A program made the position numbers and the translations under genes. From Halanaerobium sp. MA284_MarDTE_T2 (GTDB taxonomy: Bacteria; Bacillota; Halanaerobiia; Halanaerobiales; Halanaerobiaceae), in assembly GCF_003337245.1 (NCBI RefSeq), contig NZ_QPJE01000004.1, positions 92,285 through 156,284 of the forward strand: a stretch of DNA of 64,000 nt, in the 5' to 3' direction. This document shows positions 18,405 to 28,300 of this stretch, one piece after another. The notes beneath the pieces are model-generated. The model was given only the letters and a program-made list of their open reading frames with translations. It searched no databases and had not been told where the DNA came from. Each line of letters begins with the position of its first letter. Positions within the stretch are counted from its first letter, which is position 1.

Positions 18405-18489
18405 TGAGTCACTTAAATATACATGAGTTACTTAAATATACAGCTGAGAAAAGCAGCAGAATTTTTGAGTCAAACAGTGAGCCAAACAG
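18405..18489 (+). repeat. Two short tandem duplications upstream of the SAM riboswitch
   Basis: A 19-bp unit beginning TGAGT and ending AATATACA is repeated at 18405-18423 and 18424-18442 with one mismatch. Shortly after, a 12-bp unit (TGAGTCAAACAG / TGAGCCAAACAG) is repeated at 18466-18477 and 18478-18489. They lie upstream of the metNIQ promoter. Confidence 0.8.
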
Positions 18490-18517
18490 GATAAATAGAA
18501 AATTTTTTATAAAAAAC

Positions 18518-18546
18518 TTGACAAAGACTGAAAGCAGTGATAAACT
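18518..18546 (+). promoter_or_regulatory. Sigma-70 type promoter of the metNIQ leader
   Basis: TTGACA (18518-18523) and TAAACT (18541-18546) are separated by 17 bases, with an extended -10 TG at 18538-18539. Transcription would begin about 18553, just upstream of the riboswitch. Confidence 0.7.
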
Positions 18547-18588
18547 TTTAAATAACTTAAATTTAAATAAATTAAAAATAAATATGAA

Positions 18589-18727
18589 TCATCTAGAGTG
18601 GCGGAGGGACTGGCCCTGTGATGCCCGGCAACCTACCTGAAATATAGGTAAGGTGCTAATTCCTGCATTTCCTTGAATGGAGATGAAAGATGAGGGGTAA
18701 TTTAATCCTCTCATAGAGGATTTTTTT
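18589..18727 (+). promoter_or_regulatory. SAM-I (S-box) riboswitch controlling metNIQ
   Basis: The conserved S-box core is clear: CTAGAGTGGCGGAGGGACTG, then GGCAACC, then GGTGCTAATTCC. P1 forms between TCATCT (18589-18594) and AGATGA (18688-18693). The expression platform shows an OFF switch: ATGAGGGG (18690-18697) can pair with CCTCTCAT (18707-18714) as antiterminator, which excludes both P1 and the terminator at 18704-18727. With SAM bound, P1 forms and the terminator is free, so methionine uptake is shut off when SAM is plentiful. Confidence 0.97.
18704..18727 (+). terminator. Riboswitch-controlled terminator
   Basis: AATCCTCT pairs with AGAGGATT around a CAT loop, followed by a run of T. 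A second hairpin (CCGCTC 18736-18741 with GAGCGG 18749-18754, then an AT-rich tract) follows before metN and may add to termination. Confidence 0.92.
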
Positions 18728-18783
18728 AATGCAGGCCGCTCTAAATAGGAGCGGTTTATTATTTTGTGAAGGGTGATCTGACA

Positions 18784-19806
18784 GTGATAAAAATAGAAAA
18801 TTTAAGAAAAAGTTATCAATCAACACAGGGAGATATAGAAGCAATATCCGGGCTTGATCTGGATATAAACACAGGTGAGATATTTGGTATTATTGGCCCA
18901 AGTGGTGCCGGGAAAAGTACTTTGATACGAATGCTTAATCTGCTGGAAAAACCAACAGCAGGATCTATTAATATAAATGATGTTGACCTGACAGAGCTCA
19001 GTTCTAAAGACTTAAGACAGGCAAGGCAGAAAATAGGCATGATTTTTCAGCATTTTAATCTGCTGACTTCGCGCACTGTTAGGAGTAATGTAACTTTTCC
19101 TCTGGAAATAGCAGGAGTAGGGAAAAAGCAGAGAGAAAAGAGAGCAGATGAGCTGATAGAGCTTGTAGGACTGACAGATAGAGCTGATCACTATCCGGCT
19201 CAGCTTTCTGGAGGGCAGAAACAGAGGGTTGGTATAGCCAGGGCACTTGCCAATGAACCGGATCTTCTCCTTTCTGATGAGGCAACATCTTCACTGGATC
19301 CAGAAAGCACCAAATCTATTCTGGATCTTTTAGGTAAAATTAGAGAGGAAATGAATTTAACGATAATTCTCATTACACATGAGATGGGTGTAATTAAAGA
19401 AATATGTGACAAAGTTGCAGTAATTGAAGAGGGAAAGGTTATAGAAGAAGGAAAAGTGCTCGATATATTTGCCAGACCGCAAAAAGCTCTTACTAAAAAG
19501 TTTATAAGTTCTGTGGTAGACTTCGATCTGCCGCCAAAAGTTATAAAATTAATTAAAGAAAAGCGTCCGGGCCAGCTAATTAGAGTTTCATTTATTGGAG
19601 AAAAAACCCACAGGCCGCTGATATCCTATCTGGTAAAACAGTATAATATAGATGCCAATATACTTTATGGTAATATAGATGAGATTCAGACAGTACCTTT
19701 TGGAACCCTTATTCTGGATTTAGAAGGTAATCCGGAAAGTATAGAAAAATCAATAAATTTTTTGATAAATGAAGGATTAAGAGTGGAGGTGTTAGAGAAT
19801 GTTTGA
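18784..19806 (+). CDS. metN: Methionine ABC transporter ATP-binding protein MetN
   Basis: ATPase of the D/L-methionine importer. Walker A GPSGAGKST, signature LSGGQKQR and the SDEATSSLD Walker B region are present; the C-terminal part (from about residue 260) is the NIL regulatory domain that binds methionine and inhibits transport. The GTG at 18784 gives 340 residues and is preceded by GGGTGATC; an upstream GTG at 18766 would overlap this site. It lies under the SAM riboswitch and overlaps metI by 8 bases. Confidence 0.96.
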   Translation: MIKIENLRKSYQSTQGDIEAISGLDLDINTGEIFGIIGPSGAGKSTLIRMLNLLEKPTAGSININDVDLTELSSKDLRQARQKIGMIFQHFNLLTSRTVRSNVTFPLEIAGVGKKQREKRADELIELVGLTDRADHYPAQLSGGQKQRVGIARALANEPDLLLSDEATSSLDPESTKSILDLLGKIREEMNLTIILITHEMGVIKEICDKVAVIEEGKVIEEGKVLDIFARPQKALTKKFISSVVDFDLPPKVIKLIKEKRPGQLIRVSFIGEKTHRPLISYLVKQYNIDANILYGNIDEIQTVPFGTLILDLEGNPESIEKSINFLINEGLRVEVLENV

Positions 19807-20470
19807 GGCTTTATCAGGACTGGCCCGGTATAATGATTTAATGTGGTCAGGACTTTTGGAAACATTATATATGGTGGGGCTTTCACTTTTTGTGGCAGTT
19901 TTGGGTGGTATTCCCCTTGGTGTAATAACTACAATTACCAGAGAAGGGCATATTCTTCCCAATAAATCACTAAATACAGTTTTGGATGGAATGATTAATA
20001 TTGGCAGATCAATCCCATTTATTATTTTAATGGTGGCAGTAATTCCATTTACCAGAATGATAGTGGGAACTTCCATCGGAACAACAGCCGCTGTAGTACC
20101 GCTTTCTCTGGCTGCTATACCATTTATGGCGAGGATAACTGATAATGCTCTGCTGGAAGTTGATCCAGGAGTTATAGAGTCTGCCCACTCAATGGGAGCT
20201 ACTCCCTGGCAGATAGTATATAAAGTTCTGCTGCCAGAATCACTGCCTGCTATAGTGCTTGGTATTACTTTAACTGCTGTAAGTTTAATTAGTTATTCTG
20301 CAATGGCAGGAGCAGTTGGAGGGGGTGGTCTCGGCGATATCGCTATCCGTTATGGATATCAGCGGTTTAAGCTGGGTATTATGCTGGAGACCATTGTTAT
20401 ACTGGTTTTGCTGGTGCAGATAATTCAGTGGCTCGGCAATAAAGCTGCCGGTGCTTTTGATCATAGATAA
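19799..20470 (+). CDS. metI: Methionine ABC transporter permease MetI
   Basis: Inner-membrane permease, 223 residues with about five helices. The LLETLYMVGLSLFVAVLGG opening and the ESAHSMGATPWQIVYKVLLP EAA loop (interacting with MetN) are family-typical, as is the SAMAGAVGGGGLGD stretch. GGAGGTG within the end of metN serves as ribosome site and the genes overlap by 8 bases, so translation is coupled. Confidence 0.96.
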   Translation: MFEALSGLARYNDLMWSGLLETLYMVGLSLFVAVLGGIPLGVITTITREGHILPNKSLNTVLDGMINIGRSIPFIILMVAVIPFTRMIVGTSIGTTAAVVPLSLAAIPFMARITDNALLEVDPGVIESAHSMGATPWQIVYKVLLPESLPAIVLGITLTAVSLISYSAMAGAVGGGGLGDIAIRYGYQRFKLGIMLETIVILVLLVQIIQWLGNKAAGAFDHR

Positions 20471-20563
20471 AATTATTGAATATAGATGCTGGTTATGTTT
20501 ATATAGAGACTTTTTTAGAAAAATTAGATTTGACGTAACAAATTTGAAAAGGAGAGGATAATA

Positions 20564-21358
20564 GTGAAAAAAAAATTAATTGTATTAATTGGAGTATTGT
20601 CTATTTTACTGGCAGGAACTGTGGGAGTATTTGCAGCCGATTCTGTTCTGAAGGTTGGTGCAACTCCTGTTCCACATGCTGAAATATTAAACCAGGTTAA
20701 AGATGATCTTGCAGAAGCCGGTATTAAGCTGGAAATCGTTGAGTTTACAGATTATGTAACACCAAATATTGCTCTTTCTGACGGCAGTATTGATGCAAAC
20801 TTTTTTCAGCATGTACCGTACCTTAATAATTTTAGTAAAGACAGAGGTTTAGAACTTTCTGCATTAGATCCGATTCATGTAGAGCCGATGGGATTGTATT
20901 CTGATAAATACACTGATGTAGAAGAACTGCCGGAAGGTGCAGCAATAGCAGTTTCTAATGACCCATCAAATGAAGGTAGAGCACTGCTTCTGCTGCAGGA
21001 AAATGGATTAATAAAACTTGAAAATCCTGAAGATCTTAATGCAACTCCATTTGATATAATAGAAAACCCCAAAAACCTGAAGTTTGAAGAACTGGAAGCA
21101 GCACAGCTGCCGAGAATTCTGCCTGATGTAGCTGCAGCGGTAATTAATACTAATTATGCACTGGAAGCAGGTCTTAATCCAATGGAGGATGCACTTCTTA
21201 TAGAAGGAAGTAATTCTCCCTATGCAAATGTTGTAGCTGTAAGAAGTGGGGATGAAGATAGAGAAGATATAAAGAAGCTGATGGAAGTACTCCAGACTCA
21301 GGAAGTTAAAGATTTTATTCTAAAAGAATATGAAGGATCAGTTGTTCCGGTATTTTAA
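20564..21358 (+). CDS. metQ: Methionine-binding protein MetQ
   Basis: Substrate-binding protein of the NlpA/MetQ family, 264 residues, starting with GTG behind AAGGAGAGG. The signal peptide ends in VFAA before DSVLKVGATPVPHAEIL. There is no lipobox cysteine, unlike most MetQ proteins, so it is predicted to be a soluble periplasmic protein. DANFFQHVPYL and the C-terminal EYEGSVVPVF match the family. A strong terminator ends the operon. Confidence 0.95.
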   Translation: MKKKLIVLIGVLSILLAGTVGVFAADSVLKVGATPVPHAEILNQVKDDLAEAGIKLEIVEFTDYVTPNIALSDGSIDANFFQHVPYLNNFSKDRGLELSALDPIHVEPMGLYSDKYTDVEELPEGAAIAVSNDPSNEGRALLLLQENGLIKLENPEDLNATPFDIIENPKNLKFEELEAAQLPRILPDVAAAVINTNYALEAGLNPMEDALLIEGSNSPYANVVAVRSGDEDREDIKKLMEVLQTQEVKDFILKEYEGSVVPVF

Positions 21359-21383
21359 TTTAAACGGTAAAATTTATTTACCT

Positions 21384-21417
21384 GGAGGTGTCAATTAGGC
21401 ACCTCCATTTTCTTTTT
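21384..21417 (+). terminator. Terminator of the metNIQ operon
   Basis: GGAGGTGTC pairs with GGCACCTCC (one G-T pair), followed by a T-rich stretch. Confidence 0.85.
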
Positions 21418-21465
21418 CAGCTGATTTGTTGTATAATATAGTTACTGAAAAAGAGGTGAAAACTT

Positions 21466-21768
21466 ATGAAAAAAAGTTTATTCAGCTTATATAGAATATT
21501 TAAGTTTATGAAGGATTCTGATATTAAATTAAGTAAAAAAATGCTTTTTTTAGTTCCTGTTATATATTTGATAATTCCCTTTGATTTTATCGGGGATTTT
21601 TTCCCACTAGCAGGTCAGCTGGATGATATAGCTGTATTTGTTTTAATGTGGCCCATACTTAAAAATCTACTCAGTAAATATGATAAAGGAGAAAGAGATT
21701 TAAATAAAAGTCGGAAAAAAGACCCTGATACAGTAGATATCTCCAGAGAAGATTATACTGTAGAATGA
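21466..21768 (+). CDS. DUF1232 (YkvA-like) small membrane protein
   Basis: A 100-residue protein with the DUF1232 signature: a hydrophobic VPVIYLIIPFDFIGDFFPL segment followed by GQLDDIAVFVLM, close to the family's LxPxDxIPDxxPxxGxxDD pattern. The function of the family is not established. A TATAAT-like -10 box (about 21433-21438) and AGAGGTG ribosome site lie upstream, and it has its own terminator, so it is monocistronic. Confidence 0.8.
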   Translation: MKKSLFSLYRIFKFMKDSDIKLSKKMLFLVPVIYLIIPFDFIGDFFPLAGQLDDIAVFVLMWPILKNLLSKYDKGERDLNKSRKKDPDTVDISREDYTVE

Positions 21769-21800
21769 TAGAAGACTGAAAAAAATAATATTTTTTTAAT

Positions 21801-21830
21801 CAGCCGATAATTTTATCGGCTGTTTTTTGT
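21801..21830 (+). terminator. Terminator after the DUF1232 gene
   Basis: AGCCGATAA pairs with TTATCGGCT over a 2-base centre, then a T6 run. Confidence 0.85.
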
Positions 21831-21899
21831 GTAGAAGATGGATTGTCAGTCCTTTCTGCAGCTTTAAAAATAAAGTTAGAGAATTTTTTTAGATATAAT

Positions 21900-21946
21900 T
21901 TGACATAATGAAATTTTTTTTATATAATTAATGGCTGACCGGTCAG
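21900..21946 (+). promoter_or_regulatory. Promoter and palindromic operator of the TetR/efflux operon
   Basis: A near-consensus promoter, TTGACA (21900-21905), 17 bases, TATAAT (21923-21928), is followed at the expected start site by the 12-bp perfect palindrome CTGACCGGTCAG (21935-21946). A regulator bound there would block initiation. The TetR protein encoded next is the obvious ligand, giving autoregulation and control of the pump; this is inferred from position. Confidence 0.75.
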
Positions 21947-21969
21947 TATAATAATACAGGGGGTTTAGA

Positions 21970-22554
21970 ATGAGTAAAAATAGAGATACAAAAGAGGAGA
22001 TATTAAAGTCTGCAGTGAAACTGTTTTCAAAAAATAATTACCATACAGTATCAATGCTGGAAATTGCTGAAGGTGCAGAGGTCAGCAAAGGTACGGTTTA
22101 CTGGTATTTTGACAGCAAAAAAGAACTTTTTCGAGAAATCATTATACAGGGCCAGGACTATTTTAAGGAACATTTTAAAAAAATAGCAGAATCTAATAAA
22201 AATACTGAAGATAAAATTTGTGAAATTATAAGAACTGTCCTGGAAACTTTAAATGAACACCTGAATTTGCTAACAGTTTTTAGAAATAATATGGAATTAA
22301 TTAATAAAGAAATTCAAAACAAACTGGAAAAAAAACATGATGAAATTATAAGAATTTTTTCTGAAATTATTAAAGAAGGTATGGATAATGGAATAATTAA
22401 GAAAGAAAATCCTGTTCATATTTCAACTATGATATTATCAGTTTTGTTTACCCCACATACACAGGATATAATAATAAATATAGATGGAATAGATAATCAG
22501 GTAGAGTTTATTTATAATTTTATAATGAATGGAATACGCAGAAAGGAGCAGTAG
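21970..22554 (+). CDS. TetR family transcriptional regulator
   Basis: A 194-residue repressor. The N-terminal helix-turn-helix (about residues 8-55) has the typical KEEILKSAVKLFSKNNYHTV and GVSKGTVYWYFDSKKELF-like pattern (here AEVSKGTVYWYF). The C-terminal ligand domain is lysine/isoleucine rich and not classifiable by eye. The ribosome site of tolC lies within its last codons and the genes are 1 base apart, so it heads the efflux operon and presumably senses a pump substrate. Confidence 0.92.
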   Translation: MSKNRDTKEEILKSAVKLFSKNNYHTVSMLEIAEGAEVSKGTVYWYFDSKKELFREIIIQGQDYFKEHFKKIAESNKNTEDKICEIIRTVLETLNEHLNLLTVFRNNMELINKEIQNKLEKKHDEIIRIFSEIIKEGMDNGIIKKENPVHISTMILSVLFTPHTQDIIINIDGIDNQVEFIYNFIMNGIRRKEQ

Positions 22555-22555
22555 T

Positions 22556-23884
22556 ATGCACAAAAAAATACAAAATAAAACAGCAATTATATTTGCTCTA
22601 ATTTTGATCATTTTATCTGTCAGTACAGCAGTTCAGGCTGCAGAAGAGTTAGAGTTAAAAAAAGCAGTAAAGATTCTTTTTGAACAAAACAGAACATTAA
22701 AAAATGCCAGAAAAGATATAGAAAATGCTGAAAAAGATATTCAGCTAACAGTCAGGTCGTATTTTCCCACACTGAATCTGCAGAGTTCATATACAAAGAT
22801 GGATGAAGGCCAGCCTCAAATATCATCTTTTGGTCCTGTTGAAGGTCCTGATGAAAATTACAGTACTTCTGTAAATCTCACACAGCCGCTCTGGCTGGGA
22901 GGGAAGATTGGTATACAGAAGGAAATAGCCGGTTATAATCTGGAAATAGCCAGAAGCAATTATGAAAAGGTACTGGAGGAACAGCTGTTTAATCTGATTC
23001 AGTCCTATTATGGTGTTCTACAGGCTGAAGGAATGGTAGAAATAAGAAAAGAAGCTCTCAATATTGTAAATGAGCATCTGAGAGTTGTAAAAAATAGGAT
23101 TGAAGCCGGTACAGCGATAAGGCAGGATCTGCTGCGCAGTCAGATAGAGCAGAGGAGTGCAAAAGAAGAATTGAGCTCAGCCAGAAATGATTTAAAAATT
23201 GCCCGCAGAAGGCTGTCCCAGCTTCTTGCTTCTGAAGCAGAATATAATACAGTAAGGCCGGAAATTGATTTTGATATAAATCTCAATCAGAACGAACTTT
23301 TTAAAACGGCAGTTGAAAATAATCCGGATTTAATGGTTTTAGAGCTGAACAGACAGATAGTAAAATTAACCAAAAAGCTCGACAGCCAGTATTACCGACC
23401 TGATATAGCACTCAATGGATCTTATGACTGGAGTGGAGACGAATTTATGTCAGAAGAGGGAGAAAACTGGTCATTAACAGTTGGAGTTTCTGTTCCACTT
23501 TATGATGGTGGAAAGGGAAACATAAATGCTAAAAAAAGAGCAAACCAGATGGAAAAAATTAATAACAATCAGCAGGATTTGCTGGAAAACCTGCAGATAG
23601 AAATTAAAGATGTTGTTTTGAATGTAGAAGAAAATAAACAATCAATTGAACTGGAAAAGCTTTCACTGGAAAATGCTAAAGAAAATTTAGCAATTGCCAA
23701 TGTAAGCTATAGGGCAGGAGTAGCCAGCAATACTGATGTAATAGATGCACAGTCAACATATAACCAGGCCAAGGTTTCACTGCTCCAGGCAGAATACAGT
23801 TATGAAATTGAGCAATTTAGAACTTTATATAAAAGCGGACGCATAAAAGAATACTTTAAGGATGTGATAAACAATGAAAAATAA
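22556..23884 (+). CDS. TolC-family outer membrane efflux protein
   Basis: A 442-residue protein with a signal peptide (cleavage near AVQA-AEE) and two long helical OEP repeats (about residues 30-220 and 240-440), as in TolC. PDIALNGSYDW and the VGVSVPLYDGGKG-like segment between them are family-typical. The ATG at 22556 lies after AAAGGAG at 22542-22548. A TolC protein needs an outer membrane, so its presence marks the organism as diderm. It overlaps the next gene by 11 bases. Confidence 0.92.
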   Translation: MHKKIQNKTAIIFALILIILSVSTAVQAAEELELKKAVKILFEQNRTLKNARKDIENAEKDIQLTVRSYFPTLNLQSSYTKMDEGQPQISSFGPVEGPDENYSTSVNLTQPLWLGGKIGIQKEIAGYNLEIARSNYEKVLEEQLFNLIQSYYGVLQAEGMVEIRKEALNIVNEHLRVVKNRIEAGTAIRQDLLRSQIEQRSAKEELSSARNDLKIARRRLSQLLASEAEYNTVRPEIDFDINLNQNELFKTAVENNPDLMVLELNRQIVKLTKKLDSQYYRPDIALNGSYDWSGDEFMSEEGENWSLTVGVSVPLYDGGKGNINAKKRANQMEKINNNQQDLLENLQIEIKDVVLNVEENKQSIELEKLSLENAKENLAIANVSYRAGVASNTDVIDAQSTYNQAKVSLLQAEYSYEIEQFRTLYKSGRIKEYFKDVINNEK

Positions 23885-25349
23885 AATAATACTTATCTTA
23901 CTGCTGTTAGTCTTTATAAGCTCTACAGCCTTTGCGCAGAATAATACTCAGGTTGTAGAAACTGCAAAATCTATTAAAGAAGATATTAGTATAAATGAAA
24001 TAATTACAGGTATCCTAACTCCAATTCAGGATGTAGATATTCCGGCCCAGATCGGTGGAGTAGCAGAAAAGGTTAATGTAGAAATTGGAGAGGAAGTTAA
24101 GAAAGATGAAGAACTTATAAAAATTGATGATGAGTCTCTTTTAATTCAGAAAAAACAGGCAGAGGCTTCTTTGGAGAAAGCTCGTGCAAATTATCAGGAA
24201 TTAAAAAATGGAGTTACTAAGGAAGAAATGGACAGAGTTCGCTCCACTTATGAAAATGCAAAAGCAAGTTTAGAAAGTGCAGAAATAAATCTTAAATTAA
24301 TGGAAGAAATATATAATGACAGAAGAGCTTTAGAACAGCAGCTTGTTAGTGCTGAACAGCAGCTTGAAAGCTCAAAACATAATTTAAATCAGGCTAAAAT
24401 TAATTATGAGCAGGCAAAAAGAGATTATGAGCGTTCAAAAAAATTATATAATGATAATGTTATTTCTGAAAAAGAATTTGATAATGCAACAAGTGCCTTT
24501 GAAAATGCTGAAGTTTCTTTAAACCAGGCAAAATCAGCTTTTTCTTTAGCTGAAGAAAATTATCAGCTTGCAAAGAAAACATTTAACAATCCAACAGAAT
24601 TAAAACAGCAGCTCGAAAATGCGCGGAGGCAGGTTAAAAATGCCCGCAGTAATTTAGAAGTGGCAGCGGCAAATTTAGCAGAGGCAGAGCGTGGTCCCAG
24701 GCAGGAAAGAGTAAGAGCCGGTCTGGCTTCAGTAAGACAGGCGGAGGCAAGTCTGGCCCAGGTTGAAGATCAAATTTCTAAAACTCAAATAACAGCACCT
24801 GTTGCCGGCTTAATAAATAAAGTTAATATTGACCAGGGAGAAATAATAGCTGCCGGTCAGACCGTTATTCATCTGGTTAATATTAAAGAACTTTATGCAG
24901 AAATTGATGTTACAGCCTCAACTGCCTCTGCAGTTAAAAAAGGTGAAACTGTAGAAGTAAAAGCTGAAACAATGCAGCATTATATAGAAGGCGAAATTAC
25001 CAATATATCACCCGCAGCCGACCCTTCCAGCCGTACCTATTTAGTTAAAGTTAAAATTCCTAATCCTGACCACAGGTTGAGAGCGGGAATGTTTGCTGAT
25101 GTTAAATTATCTAAGGGAAGTTCAGGTTCAGCAGTTGTGGTACCAATAGAAAGTATAGTTAATTTAAACAGTGACCAGCCCTATTTATTTATTATAAAAA
25201 ATAACAAAGCAGTAAGAAAAGATGTAAAAATTGGAATTACTACTGACAGTCGGGCTGAAATTTTAAGTGGTCTCAGTGAAGGGGAGGATGTAATCATTAG
25301 AGGTCAGAGCAACCTTCAGGATGGTCAGTCAGTTGAGGTGAGAAATTAA
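23874..25349 (+). CDS. RND efflux periplasmic adaptor (HlyD/MFP family)
   Basis: Membrane fusion protein of 491 residues joining the inner-membrane pump to TolC. A signal peptide is followed by a biotinyl-lipoyl-like half (about 40-90), a very long alpha-helical coiled-coil hairpin rich in Ala, Glu, Gln and Asn (about 95-300), the second lipoyl half (TAPVAGLINKVNIDQGE) and a beta-barrel/proximal domain. It is longer than the usual 370-400 residues because of the extended hairpin. It ends in a one-base overlap with the pump gene. Confidence 0.92.
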   Translation: MKNKIILILLLLVFISSTAFAQNNTQVVETAKSIKEDISINEIITGILTPIQDVDIPAQIGGVAEKVNVEIGEEVKKDEELIKIDDESLLIQKKQAEASLEKARANYQELKNGVTKEEMDRVRSTYENAKASLESAEINLKLMEEIYNDRRALEQQLVSAEQQLESSKHNLNQAKINYEQAKRDYERSKKLYNDNVISEKEFDNATSAFENAEVSLNQAKSAFSLAEENYQLAKKTFNNPTELKQQLENARRQVKNARSNLEVAAANLAEAERGPRQERVRAGLASVRQAEASLAQVEDQISKTQITAPVAGLINKVNIDQGEIIAAGQTVIHLVNIKELYAEIDVTASTASAVKKGETVEVKAETMQHYIEGEITNISPAADPSSRTYLVKVKIPNPDHRLRAGMFADVKLSKGSSGSAVVVPIESIVNLNSDQPYLFIIKNNKAVRKDVKIGITTDSRAEILSGLSEGEDVIIRGQSNLQDGQSVEVRN

Positions 25350-28300
25350 TGAAGTTATCCGATTTTTCGATAAAAAGATCTGTAACAACTGCGATGATAA
25401 TCTTGATGGTGCTTTTGATTGGTTCAGTTTCTCTGTCAATGTTAAGCCTTGATTTGTTTCCAGATATAACTTTTCCGGGAGCAGCTATTATTACCAGTTA
25501 TGAGGGTGTAGGCTCTGAGGAAATAGAAAATTTAATCACAAAAGAAATAGAGAGTGCAGTAGCTACTGTTGAAGGCGTAAAAACTATACGGTCCACCTCT
25601 TCGAGGGGATCTTCGACAGTGGTAGTAGAATTTAACTGGGGTCGTGATATGGACTTTGCTGTTCAGGATCTCAGAGAACAGGTTAATTTAATTAGTGATG
25701 CAATTTTACCGGAAGATGCAGATGAACCCCTGATCTTTAAATTTGATCCTGCTATGATTCCGATTATGAATTATGGTGTTTCAGCAGATGGATTGGAAAT
25801 AGATGAAATTAAAGAGGAAGTTGAAGATGAATTAATTCCCCGTCTGGAAAGAATTTCGGGGGTTGCTCAGGTTTATATGCAGGGTGGACTGGAAAGAGAG
25901 ATAATTGTATCTGTAAAGAGAGAGAAACTTAAACATTATAATCTTGGTTTTAACACGATTACAAATATTGTCAGCAGTGAAAATATAAACGTATCAGCAG
26001 GCGATGTCCTGCAGGGTGATACAGAATTTTTAGTTCGGACAATCGGTAAATTTTCTAATTTAGATGAAATTAGAAATATTAATATTCCGGTGGGAAATGG
26101 ACAGATTAAATTATCCGATGTAGCAGAAGTTAAGGATGGTTTTGCTGATTTAGAAACTTTATCCAGAACTAATGGAAAACGCAGTTTATCACTCGCAATC
26201 CAGAAACAAACTGATGCAAATACCGTTAATGTAGCAAATGCTGTTAGAGAAGAAATAGAACAAATAAAAAAGGATTATCCTAATTACCATTTTTCAATTG
26301 CAATGGATCAGTCTGAGTTTATAAATAAATCCATTGCCAGTGTAAGTCAAAATGCTATTGTTGGTGGACTGTTAGCTGTAATTATACTTTTTTTGTTTTT
26401 AAGAAATATTCGCAGCACAATAATTATTGCAACAGCGATGCCGATTTCAATTATTGGCACTTTTATCTTAATGTACTTTGCTGATGTTAATTTAAATGTT
26501 ATATCTCTTGGTGGTCTTGCTCTTGGAGTCGGTATGCTGGTTGATAATGCAGTAGTTGTTCTGGAAAATATTTATAGATACCGTAGTTTAGGTGAGGGTA
26601 AAGTGGAAGCTGCCCGAGAAGGATCCTCTGAGGTTGGAATGGCTATTGTTGCTTCCACAATTACTACTGTAGTTGTTTTTTTACCCATAGTTTTTGTTGA
26701 AGGAATGGCAGGTCAGTTATTTAAAGACCTGGCACTCACAGTAGCTTTTTCTTTAATTGCTTCTCTGATAGTTGCTTTAACCCTGATTCCTATGCTGTCT
26801 TCCAAGATTTTGAAAGTTACACAGAAAGAATTAGACAGAACTGAAAAAGAAGGTAGAATAAGAAAAATTTATCGGACAGCACTGAGCAGAGTGCTTAAAC
26901 ACCGCTGGGTAGTTGTCGCATTATTAGTAGTTCTGCTGATCGGTAGTTTGGCACTAATTCCACAAATAGGATTTGAATTTATGCCCAGTACAGATCGGGG
27001 ATCATTTTCAGTCACCTATGAACTCCCGGTAGGGACTTCATTATCACGTTCCAACGAAGTTTCTACAGAAATTGAATCTGTACTGATGAATATAGAAGAA
27101 ATTAAAACAGTAATTGCTACAGTTGGATCTGATAGTCAGAGGATGTCTACTTCTTCCAGCAGTCATGTGGGAATTATAAGTGTGGACCTGGTTGATCTGG
27201 CTGAGAGAGATCGGTCAACAGCAGAAGTAATGGAAGAAATTCGACAAAAAATTAATATCCCTGATGTAGACCTCACTGTCGAAGAACAGCAGGGCTTTGG
27301 TGGAGGTGCACCAGTTAATGTAAAACTATTTGGGGACGATTTAGATGTATTAGAGCAGGAAACTGCAAAAGCCACTACAGCCATAGAAGATATTGAGGGT
27401 TTAAGAGAAATTGACAATAGTTTTTCAGAAGGACAGCCCGAATATAGAATAAAGGTTAACCGCTCTATTGCAAGCCGCTTTGGTTTAAATGTAAGTCAAA
27501 TTGCAAATACAGTTAGAACAGCTATCAATGGAAGTACTGCAACCAAATATGAAGTTGCCGGTGATGAGTATGATATTAGAATTCGTCTGGAAGAAGATCA
27601 AATAGAACAGATGTCTCAGGTGCCAGAACTTAATATTCAAACTGCATCTGGTGAAATGATACCATTAAGCAGGATAGCAGATCTGGAAATTGCTGAAGGA
27701 CCAGTAGAAATTTTACGCAAAGATCAGGAGCGTCATTCTGAAATAACTGCTGATATTCACGGTGTAGACCTTGGTACAGTAATGACTCAGATTCAATCTC
27801 GCTTATCAGAATTAGAATTACCGGATGGTTATAGATTCAGCTATGAAGGTGAATTTGAAGATATGCAGGAATCATTCAGCAGTCTTGGGATGGCTTTCGG
27901 ACTGGCTGTAATTTTAATTTATATGGTTATGGCTTCTCAATTTGAATCATTAGTCCATCCATTTACAATTATGTTCACTATTCCACTGGCTTTGATAGGT
28001 GTAATATTTGGGATGTATATAACCAACTCTATAGTTTCTGTTGCTTCAATATTGGGTTTAATAACTCTGTCCGGTATAGTTGTTAATAATGCTATAGTAA
28101 TGGTTGATTATATTAATCAGCTGCGCCGCAGAGGTACAAAAAAGATGGAAGCTATTATAACAGCTGGAACGGTTAGGCTGAGGCCTATTATGATGACTGC
28201 ACTGACAACAATTCTGGGTCTGCTGCCTATTGCTATTGGTATTGGCGAAGGTTCAGAATCAACTCAGCCAATGGGGATAGTTATTGTAAGTGGACTGACA

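Noticed and set aside
18344..18640. A possible 98-residue open frame upstream of metN
   Set aside because: It runs through the tandem repeats, the promoter and the SAM riboswitch core, has low-complexity Asn/Leu/Lys content and no ribosome site, so it is not a gene.
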